Source: an uncultured Bacilli bacterium
GTDB taxonomy: Bacteria; Bacillota_I; Bacilli_A; RF39; UBA660
DNA: 57,849 nt
Direction of reading: 5' to 3'
NCBI GenBank assembly: GCA_934130045.1
Contig: CAKOXI010000006.1
Span: 1-57,849, forward strand
The notes beneath the pieces were generated by a model. It was not told the DNA's origin and searched no databases. It worked only from the letters and a program-made list of their open reading frames with translations. Shown here piece after piece: positions 24,196 through 33,026 of the stretch (within the stretch, counting starts at the first letter, position 1; each line of letters opens with the position of its first letter). Both the position numbers and the translations under genes were made by a program.

Positions 24196-26496
24196 ATGAT
24201 AAATGAAATTTCTTTGAGAGCTCTTATTAATAATAATTTAAAATGTGAAGAACATAATGTTAGTCCATCATCAATAGGATTTGATGAAACTATTAATTTG
24301 ATTGAAAGACCATTTGAAACTGATAAAAAATGGAATAAGAAGAATAAAATAAATTATATAGAAAGCATTTTTTTAAATTGCTCTTTACAACCAATTATAA
24401 GATTTAAAAATAATAATCATACAGTTATAGTTGATGGTTATAATAGATTTAATACTATTAAAAGTTTTTATAATAATGAATTCAAATTAGATGAAAAAGG
24501 TTTAGATCAGTTAAAATTTTTAGCTAATAAAAATTATGAGGAATTATCAAAAAATGACAATCAAAAAAATTATTTTAATCGTAATGCATGTATTAAAATA
24601 TTAGATTATTCATGTGAAGTTAAGCAAGATGATAATAGAAGTTTAACAGAAGAAGAAGAATTTGAAGTTTTAAGGTATTTATATACGATATATAATACTG
24701 GACTTAGATTAGAAGTTGAAGAAATTCAAAAGGCACAATATTATGATGATTATATAACAACAAAATTAAGAAATAAAATAGCTGAAAATGAGCAATTTTT
24801 AGAATTGTTAGAAAATTTAAGACTTTATAATGGTCGAAAGAAAAAAAACAAAATTGATAATATTTTGCTTAATTGTAGATTGTTAATTTCCTCAACCTAT
24901 TCTAATATTCATAATTTTTCTTATGCACCTGATGTGCAAACGCGAATTGAAGAAAATTATTTACCTAATATAGATAATTTAAATAAAAATTTAATTTTTG
25001 AGGATTTTATTATAAATATTAATCAAATTTTTAATTGTTTAATTAATACCCAAAAGTGGGAGAAATATCCTAAATTACATTCTAAACCATTTATTGAAGC
25101 AACCTATTGGCTTATTTCAATTATAAGAAAAGATGATTTAATAAATCCATTATCTTTTGATTTTATGAAATATTTGGAATTTTTTGGTGAAAGAGAGGAA
25201 GTAGAAAATAATTTCGATATTTATCATGCTCATTACAGTAAATTTATTTACAAGAAGTTTTTTGTTGTTGCAACTTATTTTCAAAATGAATACAATATTA
25301 AAATGGATTCATATTTTAAAGAGTTAGAACAAAAAAATAACAAAACAAAGATAATTAAAAATTTTGATGAACTTTATAATAGAGATTTTAATTTTACACC
25401 TGAGAAAATCCAAATTTCAAATTTATTGATTCAATTAAATAATTCAAGTTATAATTTAAGACCACATTATCAACGATGTGAAATAATGAATTCTACTTTA
25501 TCTTCACGAATAGTTGAGAGTATTTTATTAGGTATTAGAATTCCCTATATTTTAACGTGTGATAAAATTGTTTCTAGAAATTATATTACTGAAGTTGTTG
25601 ACGGTCAACAAAGATTGCTTTCAATTCTCGGATTTCTTGAATCACCTTTTATGAATGAAAGTGGTGAATTAGAATATTCTAATAAAAATGGTTATTCTTT
25701 AAAAGGATTACGTGTCTTAAGTGAATTGAATAATTTATCATTTAAAAATAAGAAAAGTGAAAAATTATTACCAATTGCTTATGTTAATAAAATATTAAAT
25801 AGTTATTTGTATATTTATAAAACAAAGGATTTGGGCAATAATTGTTTTAATACTATTGATTATTTTGTTAGATTAAATAAGAATGCTTCTCTTATAAAGG
25901 AAAATTCATATAGAATGTTAAATCTAACTTGTGATAGAAAAATAATGGAATATTGTGATGTATGTATTCTTAATTTTCTTGAAAAATTGTTACCTAAAAA
26001 AAATAAAAATGGTAAACCTAATATAATTATTTTAAGATTATCTTATTTATTTTATAATAAGCTTTATAATGATATAAATTTTAGTAATTATAGTAATATA
26101 AAAGTTGCTAATTGGTTAAATGATTTCAATAAATATAAAGATAAAAATATATTTATTAATCAGGAAAATATAAGTAAATTACGACTTAAATATTGTAGCG
26201 CTATAAACGACGCTAAAAAATTTTTAATAAAATTAGAACATTTTTTAAATACTTTGAATAATACCTTTATTGATTTAATTTGTATTAATAATATATCTCA
26301 TATACCGCTTTCATATTATTATTATTTATTTTGTTTTTTATGTGAAATTTCAGAGGATTCATTAATAAGCAATAATGAAAAGATATATAGTATAATTAAA
26401 GAATTTTTTTCAAAAATAAAAAGTTCAAATATGACTAGCAAAGAAATATTGCGTTTACTAAAATTTTACGTGAAACAAATTCAAATATTTCTTTAA
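24196..26496 (+). CDS. Protein with two DUF262 domains, candidate defence nuclease/NTPase
   Basis: 766 residues from the ATG with SD GGAGG five bases upstream. There are two DUF262 (GmrSD-N, ParB/Srx-like) modules: the first carries IVDGYNRFNTIKSF near residue 79, a degenerate DGQQR, and the second VVDGQQRLLSILGF near residue 467, preceded by RPHYQRCE. DUF262 domains occur in GmrSD-type and other anti-phage enzymes, where they bind or hydrolyse nucleotides. No HNH nuclease (DUF1524) is visible after the second copy; the C-terminal 200 residues are helical and unrecognised. With the divergent XRE regulator and adjacent tRNA-His it forms a compact accessory cassette. Confidence 0.8.
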   Translation: MINEISLRALINNNLKCEEHNVSPSSIGFDETINLIERPFETDKKWNKKNKINYIESIFLNCSLQPIIRFKNNNHTVIVDGYNRFNTIKSFYNNEFKLDEKGLDQLKFLANKNYEELSKNDNQKNYFNRNACIKILDYSCEVKQDDNRSLTEEEEFEVLRYLYTIYNTGLRLEVEEIQKAQYYDDYITTKLRNKIAENEQFLELLENLRLYNGRKKKNKIDNILLNCRLLISSTYSNIHNFSYAPDVQTRIEENYLPNIDNLNKNLIFEDFIININQIFNCLINTQKWEKYPKLHSKPFIEATYWLISIIRKDDLINPLSFDFMKYLEFFGEREEVENNFDIYHAHYSKFIYKKFFVVATYFQNEYNIKMDSYFKELEQKNNKTKIIKNFDELYNRDFNFTPEKIQISNLLIQLNNSSYNLRPHYQRCEIMNSTLSSRIVESILLGIRIPYILTCDKIVSRNYITEVVDGQQRLLSILGFLESPFMNESGELEYSNKNGYSLKGLRVLSELNNLSFKNKKSEKLLPIAYVNKILNSYLYIYKTKDLGNNCFNTIDYFVRLNKNASLIKENSYRMLNLTCDRKIMEYCDVCILNFLEKLLPKKNKNGKPNIIILRLSYLFYNKLYNDINFSNYSNIKVANWLNDFNKYKDKNIFINQENISKLRLKYCSAINDAKKFLIKLEHFLNTLNNTFIDLICINNISHIPLSYYYYLFCFLCEISEDSLISNNEKIYSIIKEFFSKIKSSNMTSKEILRLLKFYVKQIQIFL

Positions 26497-26575
26497 GTTT
26501 AAAAATGGTATTTTAGATGATGTTTTTAGTAAATTTTAATTATTATTAATATTAAAAAATTATAATATAGTTTAT

Positions 26576-26603
26576 GTACAAAATTTTATTTTGTACTTTT
26601 TTG
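26576..26603 (+). terminator. Terminator after the DUF262 gene
   Basis: GTACAAAAT / ATTTTGTAC (9 bp) with loop TTT and six T. It lies in the otherwise featureless 26497-26760 gap, about 80 bases past the stop codon. Confidence 0.75.
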
Positions 26604-26760
26604 TTGATTATATATAGTTAGTATATTATAATTTTTATGTAATTTATAATAAATGGTTAAAGGTAAATATTAGTTATTTACTACACAAAATGTTGTTAAT
26701 TCTTTTTTTGCAGTGTTTAATATTAAATATTTTTCTGTTATAATTGTTATGGTGATTAGT

Positions 26761-26997
26761 ATGTTTGATTTAGATTTTTCATATCAAGTTTTTGCTTCAT
26801 ATTTGGTTTTTATTGTTTTAGCATGTATAATAATAATATTAATTGTTTCCTTGTTTAATTTTTTTAATAAAAGAAGTAAACAAAAGAAAATTAACAATAT
26901 TGAAAAAAAATTAGAATTAATATATAGTGAAATTATTAAATTAAATGAAAAAATTGATAGATTATATAATAATGATTCTGATGATTTTATTGAATAA
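26761..26997 (+). CDS. Small membrane protein with C-terminal coiled coil
   Basis: 78 residues from the ATG after SD GGTGATT; an earlier in-frame ATG at 26713 has no SD. One membrane helix (about residues 12-35, FIVLACIIIILIVSL) is followed by a heptad-like charged helix (KKINNIEKKLELIYSEIIKLNEKIDRLY). Such proteins resemble DUF4083-like single-helix membrane proteins, but the family is not certain. A TATAAT box at 26739-26744 lies close upstream. It precedes the SDR gene by 18 bases. Confidence 0.6.
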   Translation: MFDLDFSYQVFASYLVFIVLACIIIILIVSLFNFFNKRSKQKKINNIEKKLELIYSEIIKLNEKIDRLYNNDSDDFIE

Positions 26998-27015
26998 AAA
27001 GTAGGAGTAATTTTT

Positions 27016-27753
27016 ATGAATGATAGAAAAACTGTTTTAATTACTGGTGGTAGTAGGGGACTTGGTCGTGCATGTGCATTAAAATTTGCTAAATTGAACT
27101 ATAATATTATTATTAATTATAATAATAGTTATGAGGAAGCACTTAATTTAAAAAAATATATATTGGAAAATTATAGTGTTTATGTATTATTGGTTAAAGC
27201 TGATATTTCTAATGAACAAGAAGTTATTAATATGATTGATGTAATTAAAAATAATTATGAAAAAGTTGATTGCTTGATTAATAATGCTGGTATTGCGATC
27301 GATACATTGTTTGAGGATAAAACTGTTCAAAATTTTAGAAAAATAATTGATGTAAATTTAATTGGGACGTTTTTAGTTAGTAAATATATAGGTTCTTTAA
27401 TGTTAAAAGAAAAAAGTGGAACAATTATTAATGTATCATCTACTAATGCGATTGATACATATTATCCATATAGTTTAGATTATGATGCATCAAAGGCAGG
27501 TGTTATTTCATTAACACATAATTTAGCTCGTCAATTTGCTCCATATATAAGAGTTAATTGTGTTGCTCCTGGATGGATAAATACGGAAATGAATAAAGAA
27601 TTGGATAGAGAATTTATTGCAGAAGAAAATAAAAAAATTTTGCTTGAAAGATTTTCTGAACCTTATGAAATTGCTAATGTAATTGCTTTTTTAGCAAGTG
27701 ATGAAGCAAGTTATATTAATGGTTCAGTTATCCGAGTGGATGGAGGTTATTAA
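27016..27753 (+). CDS. Short-chain dehydrogenase/reductase, FabG-like
   Basis: 245-residue Rossmann-fold SDR. Cofactor loop TGGSRGLG (residues 10-17), structural NNAG, catalytic Ser in NVSST, and YDASK giving the YxxxK pair. The C-terminus SYINGSVIRVDGGY is typical of 3-oxoacyl-ACP reductase-like proteins. The reaction is NAD(P)H-dependent carbonyl reduction; whether it is the FabG of fatty-acid synthesis cannot be decided here because no other fab genes are next to it. Its stop codon abuts the ATG of the next gene, so translation is coupled. Confidence 0.85.
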   Translation: MNDRKTVLITGGSRGLGRACALKFAKLNYNIIINYNNSYEEALNLKKYILENYSVYVLLVKADISNEQEVINMIDVIKNNYEKVDCLINNAGIAIDTLFEDKTVQNFRKIIDVNLIGTFLVSKYIGSLMLKEKSGTIINVSSTNAIDTYYPYSLDYDASKAGVISLTHNLARQFAPYIRVNCVAPGWINTEMNKELDREFIAEENKKILLERFSEPYEIANVIAFLASDEASYINGSVIRVDGGY

Positions 27754-29001
27754 ATGTTTGAAAGTTTTGGAATTAAAAAAGAAATAATTTCATTATCAAA
27801 TGAAGTTGATAAAATAATAGAAAAGGAAATTGATAAAGTTAATGAAATTGCAGCTTATAATAGTTTAAAGGTTTTACTAGCATTTCAAAATAATAGAGTT
27901 TCGGATGTTCATTTTAATTCAACAACAGGTTATGGATATGGTGATATAGGTCGTGATACTATAGAAAGCATATATGCAGAAATTTTTAAGTCAGAAGATG
28001 CTTTGGTTAGAAATCAATTTATTTCTGGGAGTCATGCTTTAACAGTTGCTTTATTTGCTTTATTAAGACCAGGGGATGTTATGTTAAGTATTACTGGTAA
28101 ACCATATGATACCTTAGAAGAAGTAATAGGTATTAAGGATAATCAAAGTTCTTTAAAATCATTTGGAATTAATTATGAACAAATAGATTTAATAGATAAT
28201 AATTTTGATGTAGATAAAATTATAGATACTTTAAGATCTAAAAAAATTAAATTAATTGAAATTCAAAGGTCAAAGGGATATTCTACTAGAGAAAGTATTA
28301 CAATAGAAAAACTAGAAAAAGTTATTAAAAAAATACGTGAGGTAGATAAAGATGTTATTATAATGATTGACAATTGTTATTGTGAATTTGTAGATAAAAT
28401 GGAACCAACTGAAGTTGGTGCTGATATAGTTGTTGGCTCTTTAATTAAAAATTTAGGTGGCGGAATTGCTCCAAATGGTGCATATATTGTGGGAAGAAAA
28501 GATTTAGTGACTTTAGCAGCTGATAGATTAACTGTACCAGGTGAGGGAAAAGAAGTTGGTCCTAGTTTAGGAATGAATAAAAGTTTATTAGAAGGTTTGT
28601 TTTTTGCACCAAGTGTAGTTGCAAGTAGCCTAAAAACAGCAATTTTTACAAGTTGCTTGTTAGAAAAAATAGGATATAAAGTTAATCCTAAATACAATTA
28701 TAAAAGAGCTGATATTGTTCAAAATGTTGAATTTGGTAATCCAGATGATTTAATTAAATATTGTCAAGGAATTCAATCTGGATCACCCGTTGATTCATAT
28801 TCACTTCCACTTCCTTGGGATATGCCTGGTTATACTGATAAAGTTATTATGGCAGCAGGTACATTTACACAAGGATCATCTATAGAATTATCATGTGATG
28901 GACCAATTAGACCACCATTTATAGCTTATCAACAGGGTTCTTTAACCTATGAATATGGTAAATTAGCAGTAATGAAAGCTGCTTCAAGATTATTAAAATA
29001 A
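27754..29001 (+). CDS. PLP-dependent methionine gamma-lyase family (aluminium resistance protein-like)
   Basis: 415 residues of the YnbB/Alr family, an aspartate-aminotransferase-fold PLP enzyme. Recognisable segments are STTGYGYGDIGRDTIE, NQFISGSHALTVALFALLRPGD, ITGKPYDTLEEVIG, DNCYCEF and VGSLIKNLGGGIAPNGAYI, where the Lys would bind PLP. The C-terminus EYGKLAVMKAASRLL is typical. In Bacillus the gene is usually beside glnR. The true substrate is not known. The start ATG directly follows the SDR stop codon. Confidence 0.9.
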   Translation: MFESFGIKKEIISLSNEVDKIIEKEIDKVNEIAAYNSLKVLLAFQNNRVSDVHFNSTTGYGYGDIGRDTIESIYAEIFKSEDALVRNQFISGSHALTVALFALLRPGDVMLSITGKPYDTLEEVIGIKDNQSSLKSFGINYEQIDLIDNNFDVDKIIDTLRSKKIKLIEIQRSKGYSTRESITIEKLEKVIKKIREVDKDVIIMIDNCYCEFVDKMEPTEVGADIVVGSLIKNLGGGIAPNGAYIVGRKDLVTLAADRLTVPGEGKEVGPSLGMNKSLLEGLFFAPSVVASSLKTAIFTSCLLEKIGYKVNPKYNYKRADIVQNVEFGNPDDLIKYCQGIQSGSPVDSYSLPLPWDMPGYTDKVIMAAGTFTQGSSIELSCDGPIRPPFIAYQQGSLTYEYGKLAVMKAASRLLK

Positions 29002-29003
29002 TT

Positions 29004-29285
29004 ATGATTTTTAAGGGAAAAAATTTAGATGTTGACCAACTTGTGGAAGATTTAAATATAAAAAATGATTTTTATACCTATCGTAACAATGATATTATTT
29101 TATCAAATAATCAAATAAATATTTTAAATAGAAATAAGATTAATTATAAAAAATATTCTAATTTATCTTCTTTGATTTTTGATATAGAAGATATTATTAA
29201 TGATGATGAAGATTATGATATAGAATTAGATAATTTATTGGAAGTATTAGCGGAAATTAATTATTATAAAAATACAAAAAAATAA
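29004..29285 (+). CDS. Hypothetical acidic small protein
   Basis: 93 residues starting two bases after the PLP gene stop. The C-terminal half is very acidic (DIEDIINDDEDYDIELDN). No transmembrane helix or known motif. Tight spacing within the SDR-PLP operon and a terminator placed right at the stop suggest a real gene. Function is unknown. Confidence 0.6.
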   Translation: MIFKGKNLDVDQLVEDLNIKNDFYTYRNNDIILSNNQINILNRNKINYKKYSNLSSLIFDIEDIINDDEDYDIELDNLLEVLAEINYYKNTKK

Positions 29286-29306
29286 TACCTAGTGTACTAT
29301 TTTTTT
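29276..29306. terminator. Terminator between convergent genes
   Basis: AAAAATAATAC / GTACTATTTTT with one mismatch and a 5-base loop; T run follows on the + strand. The arms overlap both stop codons. Confidence 0.55.
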
Positions 29307-30418
29307 GTATATTGAATATTTTTTCTACGTTGTTGTTTTAGAATTTCCTTTTTTATTTTTAATTCCGAACTATATAATATTTGTTCTACTCTTTGTTTTG
29401 TTAAGTTAATTTTTTTAGCAATTTGTTCAAAGGTGTGTGGTTGATTGTATTTTCCAAATCCATACCGCATTTCTATAATATCGATTGTTTTTTCATTAGT
29501 AGTTATTGTATTAATAATATTAAAAATATTTTCTACATCCATTTTTTGTTCAATGATTTCTTCGATTCCTTTTTCTTTCGGATCTGTAAGTGATTCCATA
29601 AGTGGTGTATCACATCCATCTGTTGCAGGTATATCTGTACTTGTAATAGTATATAATCCTGCTTTTATACAATCAATTTGAGTGATTGTTAAATTAGAGT
29701 TTTGTATTATTTCTTCATCAGTTGGTGTTCTATTTAATTTTTTAGTTAATTCATCGACGATATTTTTGTATTTTTTTATTTTATTGTTTGTGGATTTTGG
29801 AATTCTTATTATATTTTCTTTATTATAAATTTCTTCTAATATCTCCATTTTTATCCAAATTGTTGCATATGTAGAAAATTTATACCCTTTTGTGTAATCA
29901 TATTTTTTCATTGCTCTATATAGTCCTATAATTCCAGCATCAAACAAGTCATTTTTTGATAGAAAAGTTGACGTATATTTGGAAGCAATTTTTAAAACAA
30001 GTCGGTAATTGTGTTCAATAATTTCTTTTTTTGCTAATTTATCTCCATTTTTATATTTTTCAAATAATTCATCTTCTTCTTTTTTTGTTAATGTTGGTTT
30101 TGAGTTCTTTATAATCATATTTAAAAAATTATTCGTTTCTGTATCTTCTACTTCAATATCTTTTTTATAAAAAAATTCAATATTATTTTCATTTAGATAA
30201 ATTTCAATTAAATTAATTAGTTTATCATTATTTATATTATCATTAATTTTTGTCATATTTATTGGGGTTGATTCATTATCGATTATTTGTTCTAATATAT
30301 TGTTAATTATATTGTTTTTATCCATTATAATGTCAAAATTAAAATCAATAATATCTTTATTATTTTTATATGATAATTGTTTATTATATTCATTAATTAA
30401 ATTTTTAAACATATTCAT
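29297..30418 (-). CDS. Sigma-70 family RNA polymerase sigma factor, divergent
   Basis: 373 residues. Region 1.2/2 starts near residue 110 (TKKEEDELFEKYKNGDKLAK), region 2 core NYRLVLKIASKYTS...FDAGIIGLYRAMKKYDYTKG and FSTYATIWIKMEI, region 3 around RIPKSTNNKIKKYKNIV, and region 4 HTH TFEQIAKKINLTKQRVEQIL. The first 110 residues are Asn/Ile-rich and unlike RpoD region 1.1. The -10 recognition helix YATIWIKMEILEEI departs from the RpoD YATWWIRQAI. It is therefore an additional group 2/3-like sigma factor, not one of sigma E/F/G/K by context. It is divergent from xfp. Confidence 0.88.
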   Translation of the reverse strand: MNMFKNLINEYNKQLSYKNNKDIIDFNFDIIMDKNNIINNILEQIIDNESTPINMTKINDNINNDKLINLIEIYLNENNIEFFYKKDIEVEDTETNNFLNMIIKNSKPTLTKKEEDELFEKYKNGDKLAKKEIIEHNYRLVLKIASKYTSTFLSKNDLFDAGIIGLYRAMKKYDYTKGYKFSTYATIWIKMEILEEIYNKENIIRIPKSTNNKIKKYKNIVDELTKKLNRTPTDEEIIQNSNLTITQIDCIKAGLYTITSTDIPATDGCDTPLMESLTDPKEKGIEEIIEQKMDVENIFNIINTITTNEKTIDIIEMRYGFGKYNQPHTFEQIAKKINLTKQRVEQILYSSELKIKKEILKQQRRKNIQYTKK

Positions 30419-30582
30419 ATTAGTGCTCCTTTTTTTTATCTATAATAGTAAAATTTTATTCATTTGTCAAATTTTATATGCTTCTTTTTTTGATTTATTT
30501 TTGTAAAGTTTAGTAAAATCTTTATAATTTTATTTGTTAATAAATTTTTCATATTATATAATAATAATAGTGGAGGGATTTT

Positions 30583-32979
30583 ATGAATTTTGAAAATCAA
30601 AGTAGGGTATTATCTGATGATATGTTAAGACGTATTGATGCATATTTTAGAGCAGCAAATTATTTGTCGGTTGGTCAGTTATACCTTTTAGATAACCCAT
30701 TACTTAGGGAACCTTTATCTTTAGAACATATTAAACCAAATGTAGTTGGACACTGGGGTACTGTTCCAGGACAAAATTTTATATATGTACATTTAAATCG
30801 TATAATAAAAAAATATGATTTAAATATGATATATATATCTGGACCAGGTCATGGCGGAAATGCTTTGGTTGCTAATACATATTTAGAAGGAACATATAGT
30901 GAAGTTTATCCAAATATAACAGAAGATGAAGAAGGATTAAAAAAATTATTTAAACAGTTTAGTTTTCCAGGTGGAATTTCAAGTCATGTTGCACCAGAAA
31001 CACCTGGATCTATTAATGAAGGTGGTGAATTAGGATATAGTTTATCTCATGCTTTTGGAGCTGTTTTAGATAATCCTGATTTAATAGCTGCTTGTGTTGT
31101 AGGTGATGGCGAGGCAGAAACTGGACCACTTGCAACATCATGGCATTCAAATAAATTTTTGAACCCAAAAACTGATGGTGTTGTTTTACCAATTTTACAT
31201 TTGAATGGCTATAAGATTGCTAATCCAACAATATTATCGAGAATTTCTAAAAAGGAACTTGAGAATTTTTTTGTCGGTTGTGGATGGAAACCTTATTATG
31301 TTGAAGGCGAAGATCCTATGTACATGCATGAATGTATGGCTGAAGTTTTGGATAAGGTTATTTCTGATATAAAAAAAATAAAACAAATGGCTGATACAGG
31401 TGATTTACATGAAAGACCTATGTGGCCAATGATTGTTTTAAGAACTCCAAAAGGTTGGACTGGTCCTAAATATGTAGATGGTAAACAAATCGAAGGTACT
31501 TTTAGATCTCATCAAGTCCCAGTTGTAGTTAATAAAAATGCGATAGAAAATGTTAAATTGTTAGAATCGTGGTTAAAAAGTTATCGACCTCGTGAATTAT
31601 TTGATGAAAATGGACGTTTGATAGCAGAACTTCGTGAATTAGCTCCAGTTGGAAACCGTAGAATGGGAGCTAATCCTATAACTAATGGTGGGAAACTTTT
31701 AAAGGAATTAAGGTTACCTGATTATCGTGATTATGGTGTTTCTGTTGAATATCCTGGTGAAACTGTTACACAGGATATGACTGAACTTGGTAAATATGTA
31801 CGTGATATAATAAAATTAAATGATGATAATAAAAATTTCAGGGTATTTGGTCCTGATGAAGCTTTATCTAATCGTTTAAATTATATTTTTGATCAAACAA
31901 ATCGACAATGGGATGCAGATATGACTGATAATGATGAATTTTTAGCTCCTAGTGGTAGGGTTCTTGATTCTATGTTGTCTGAGCATTTATGTGAAGGTTG
32001 GTTAGAAGGATATTTACTTACTGGTAGACATGGATTTTTTCATAGTTATGAAGCTTTTGTACGTATTGTTGATTCTATGGCAAGTCAACATGCTAAATGG
32101 TTGAAAGTTACTAAAAATCTACCTTGGAGAGCACCAATATCATCTTTAAATTATGTATTATCAAGTCATATATGGCAACAAGATCACAATGGTTATACTC
32201 ATCAAGATCCTGGATTTTTAAATCACTTAGTTACTAAAAAGGCAGACATTGTTCGTATGTATTTGCCACCTGATGCTAATTGTTTATTATCAGTATTTAA
32301 TCACTGTATTAAAAGCAAGAATTATATTAATGTAATAATTGCGTCAAAGCATCCACGTCAACAATGGCTTACAATGGATGAAGCTGTTAAGCATTGTACA
32401 AAAGGAATTGGCAGATGGGATTTTGCTAGTAATGATCAAGGATTAGAACCTGATATAGTTATGGCTTGCTGTGGCGATACGCCAACACTTGAAACATTGG
32501 CCGCTGTTTCAATTTTAAGAAATAGTTTTCCAGAACTTAAAATTAGAGTTGTTAATGTTGTGGATTTAATGAAACTACAGTCAAGCAGTGTTCATCCACA
32601 TGGTTTAAGTGATGATGATTATAATGCTTTATTTACAACTAATAAACCAATTATTTTCGCATTCCATGGATATTCTCCTTTAATTCATCAATTAACTTAT
32701 AATCGTCAAAATCAAGATATACATGTCCATGGTTATCAAGAGGAAGGTACTATAACAACTCCTTTTGATATGCGTGTTCAAAATAAAATAGATAGATTTA
32801 ATTTGGTAATAGACGCTTTAAAGTATTTACCTGAATTAGGAAACAAGGGTTCAGAATTAATTGATTGGTGTAAAAATAAACTTATTGAACATAAGGAATA
32901 TATCCATGAGTATGGATTAGATTTAGAAGAAATTCGTAATTGGTCATTTAAGGATTCAATGAAAAATATAATCAAATAA
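30583..32979 (+). CDS. xfp: Xylulose-5-phosphate/fructose-6-phosphate phosphoketolase
   Basis: 798 residues, full length for the family. This TPP-dependent enzyme cleaves xylulose 5-phosphate (and usually fructose 6-phosphate) with phosphate to acetyl phosphate and a triose or tetrose phosphate. Motifs: GHWGTVPGQNF, ISGPGHGG, SFPGGISSHVAPETPGS, the TPP segment VGDGEAETGPLATSWHSNKF, LNGYKIANPT, and GRHGFFHSYEAF with QQDHNGYTHQDPG. Acetyl phosphate can feed acetate kinase for ATP. SD GGAGGG; single-gene unit with a terminator. Confidence 0.97.
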   Translation: MNFENQSRVLSDDMLRRIDAYFRAANYLSVGQLYLLDNPLLREPLSLEHIKPNVVGHWGTVPGQNFIYVHLNRIIKKYDLNMIYISGPGHGGNALVANTYLEGTYSEVYPNITEDEEGLKKLFKQFSFPGGISSHVAPETPGSINEGGELGYSLSHAFGAVLDNPDLIAACVVGDGEAETGPLATSWHSNKFLNPKTDGVVLPILHLNGYKIANPTILSRISKKELENFFVGCGWKPYYVEGEDPMYMHECMAEVLDKVISDIKKIKQMADTGDLHERPMWPMIVLRTPKGWTGPKYVDGKQIEGTFRSHQVPVVVNKNAIENVKLLESWLKSYRPRELFDENGRLIAELRELAPVGNRRMGANPITNGGKLLKELRLPDYRDYGVSVEYPGETVTQDMTELGKYVRDIIKLNDDNKNFRVFGPDEALSNRLNYIFDQTNRQWDADMTDNDEFLAPSGRVLDSMLSEHLCEGWLEGYLLTGRHGFFHSYEAFVRIVDSMASQHAKWLKVTKNLPWRAPISSLNYVLSSHIWQQDHNGYTHQDPGFLNHLVTKKADIVRMYLPPDANCLLSVFNHCIKSKNYINVIIASKHPRQQWLTMDEAVKHCTKGIGRWDFASNDQGLEPDIVMACCGDTPTLETLAAVSILRNSFPELKIRVVNVVDLMKLQSSSVHPHGLSDDDYNALFTTNKPIIFAFHGYSPLIHQLTYNRQNQDIHVHGYQEEGTITTPFDMRVQNKIDRFNLVIDALKYLPELGNKGSELIDWCKNKLIEHKEYIHEYGLDLEEIRNWSFKDSMKNIIK

Positions 32980-33001
32980 AAAGTTCTTTGGAACTTTTTT
33001 T
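32978..33001 (+). terminator. Terminator of xfp
   Basis: AAAAAGTTC / GAACTTTTT with loop TTTG, ending in T residues. Confidence 0.75.
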
Positions 33002-33026
33002 GTGTTATACTTAATATGGTGGTTAC

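Noticed and set aside
23884..26496. Attachment-site repeat of the tRNA-His 3' end
   Set aside because: I looked for a copy of the 3' end (CCCTATACTCGCC) right of the DUF262 gene and saw none, so tRNA-mediated insertion is not proven.
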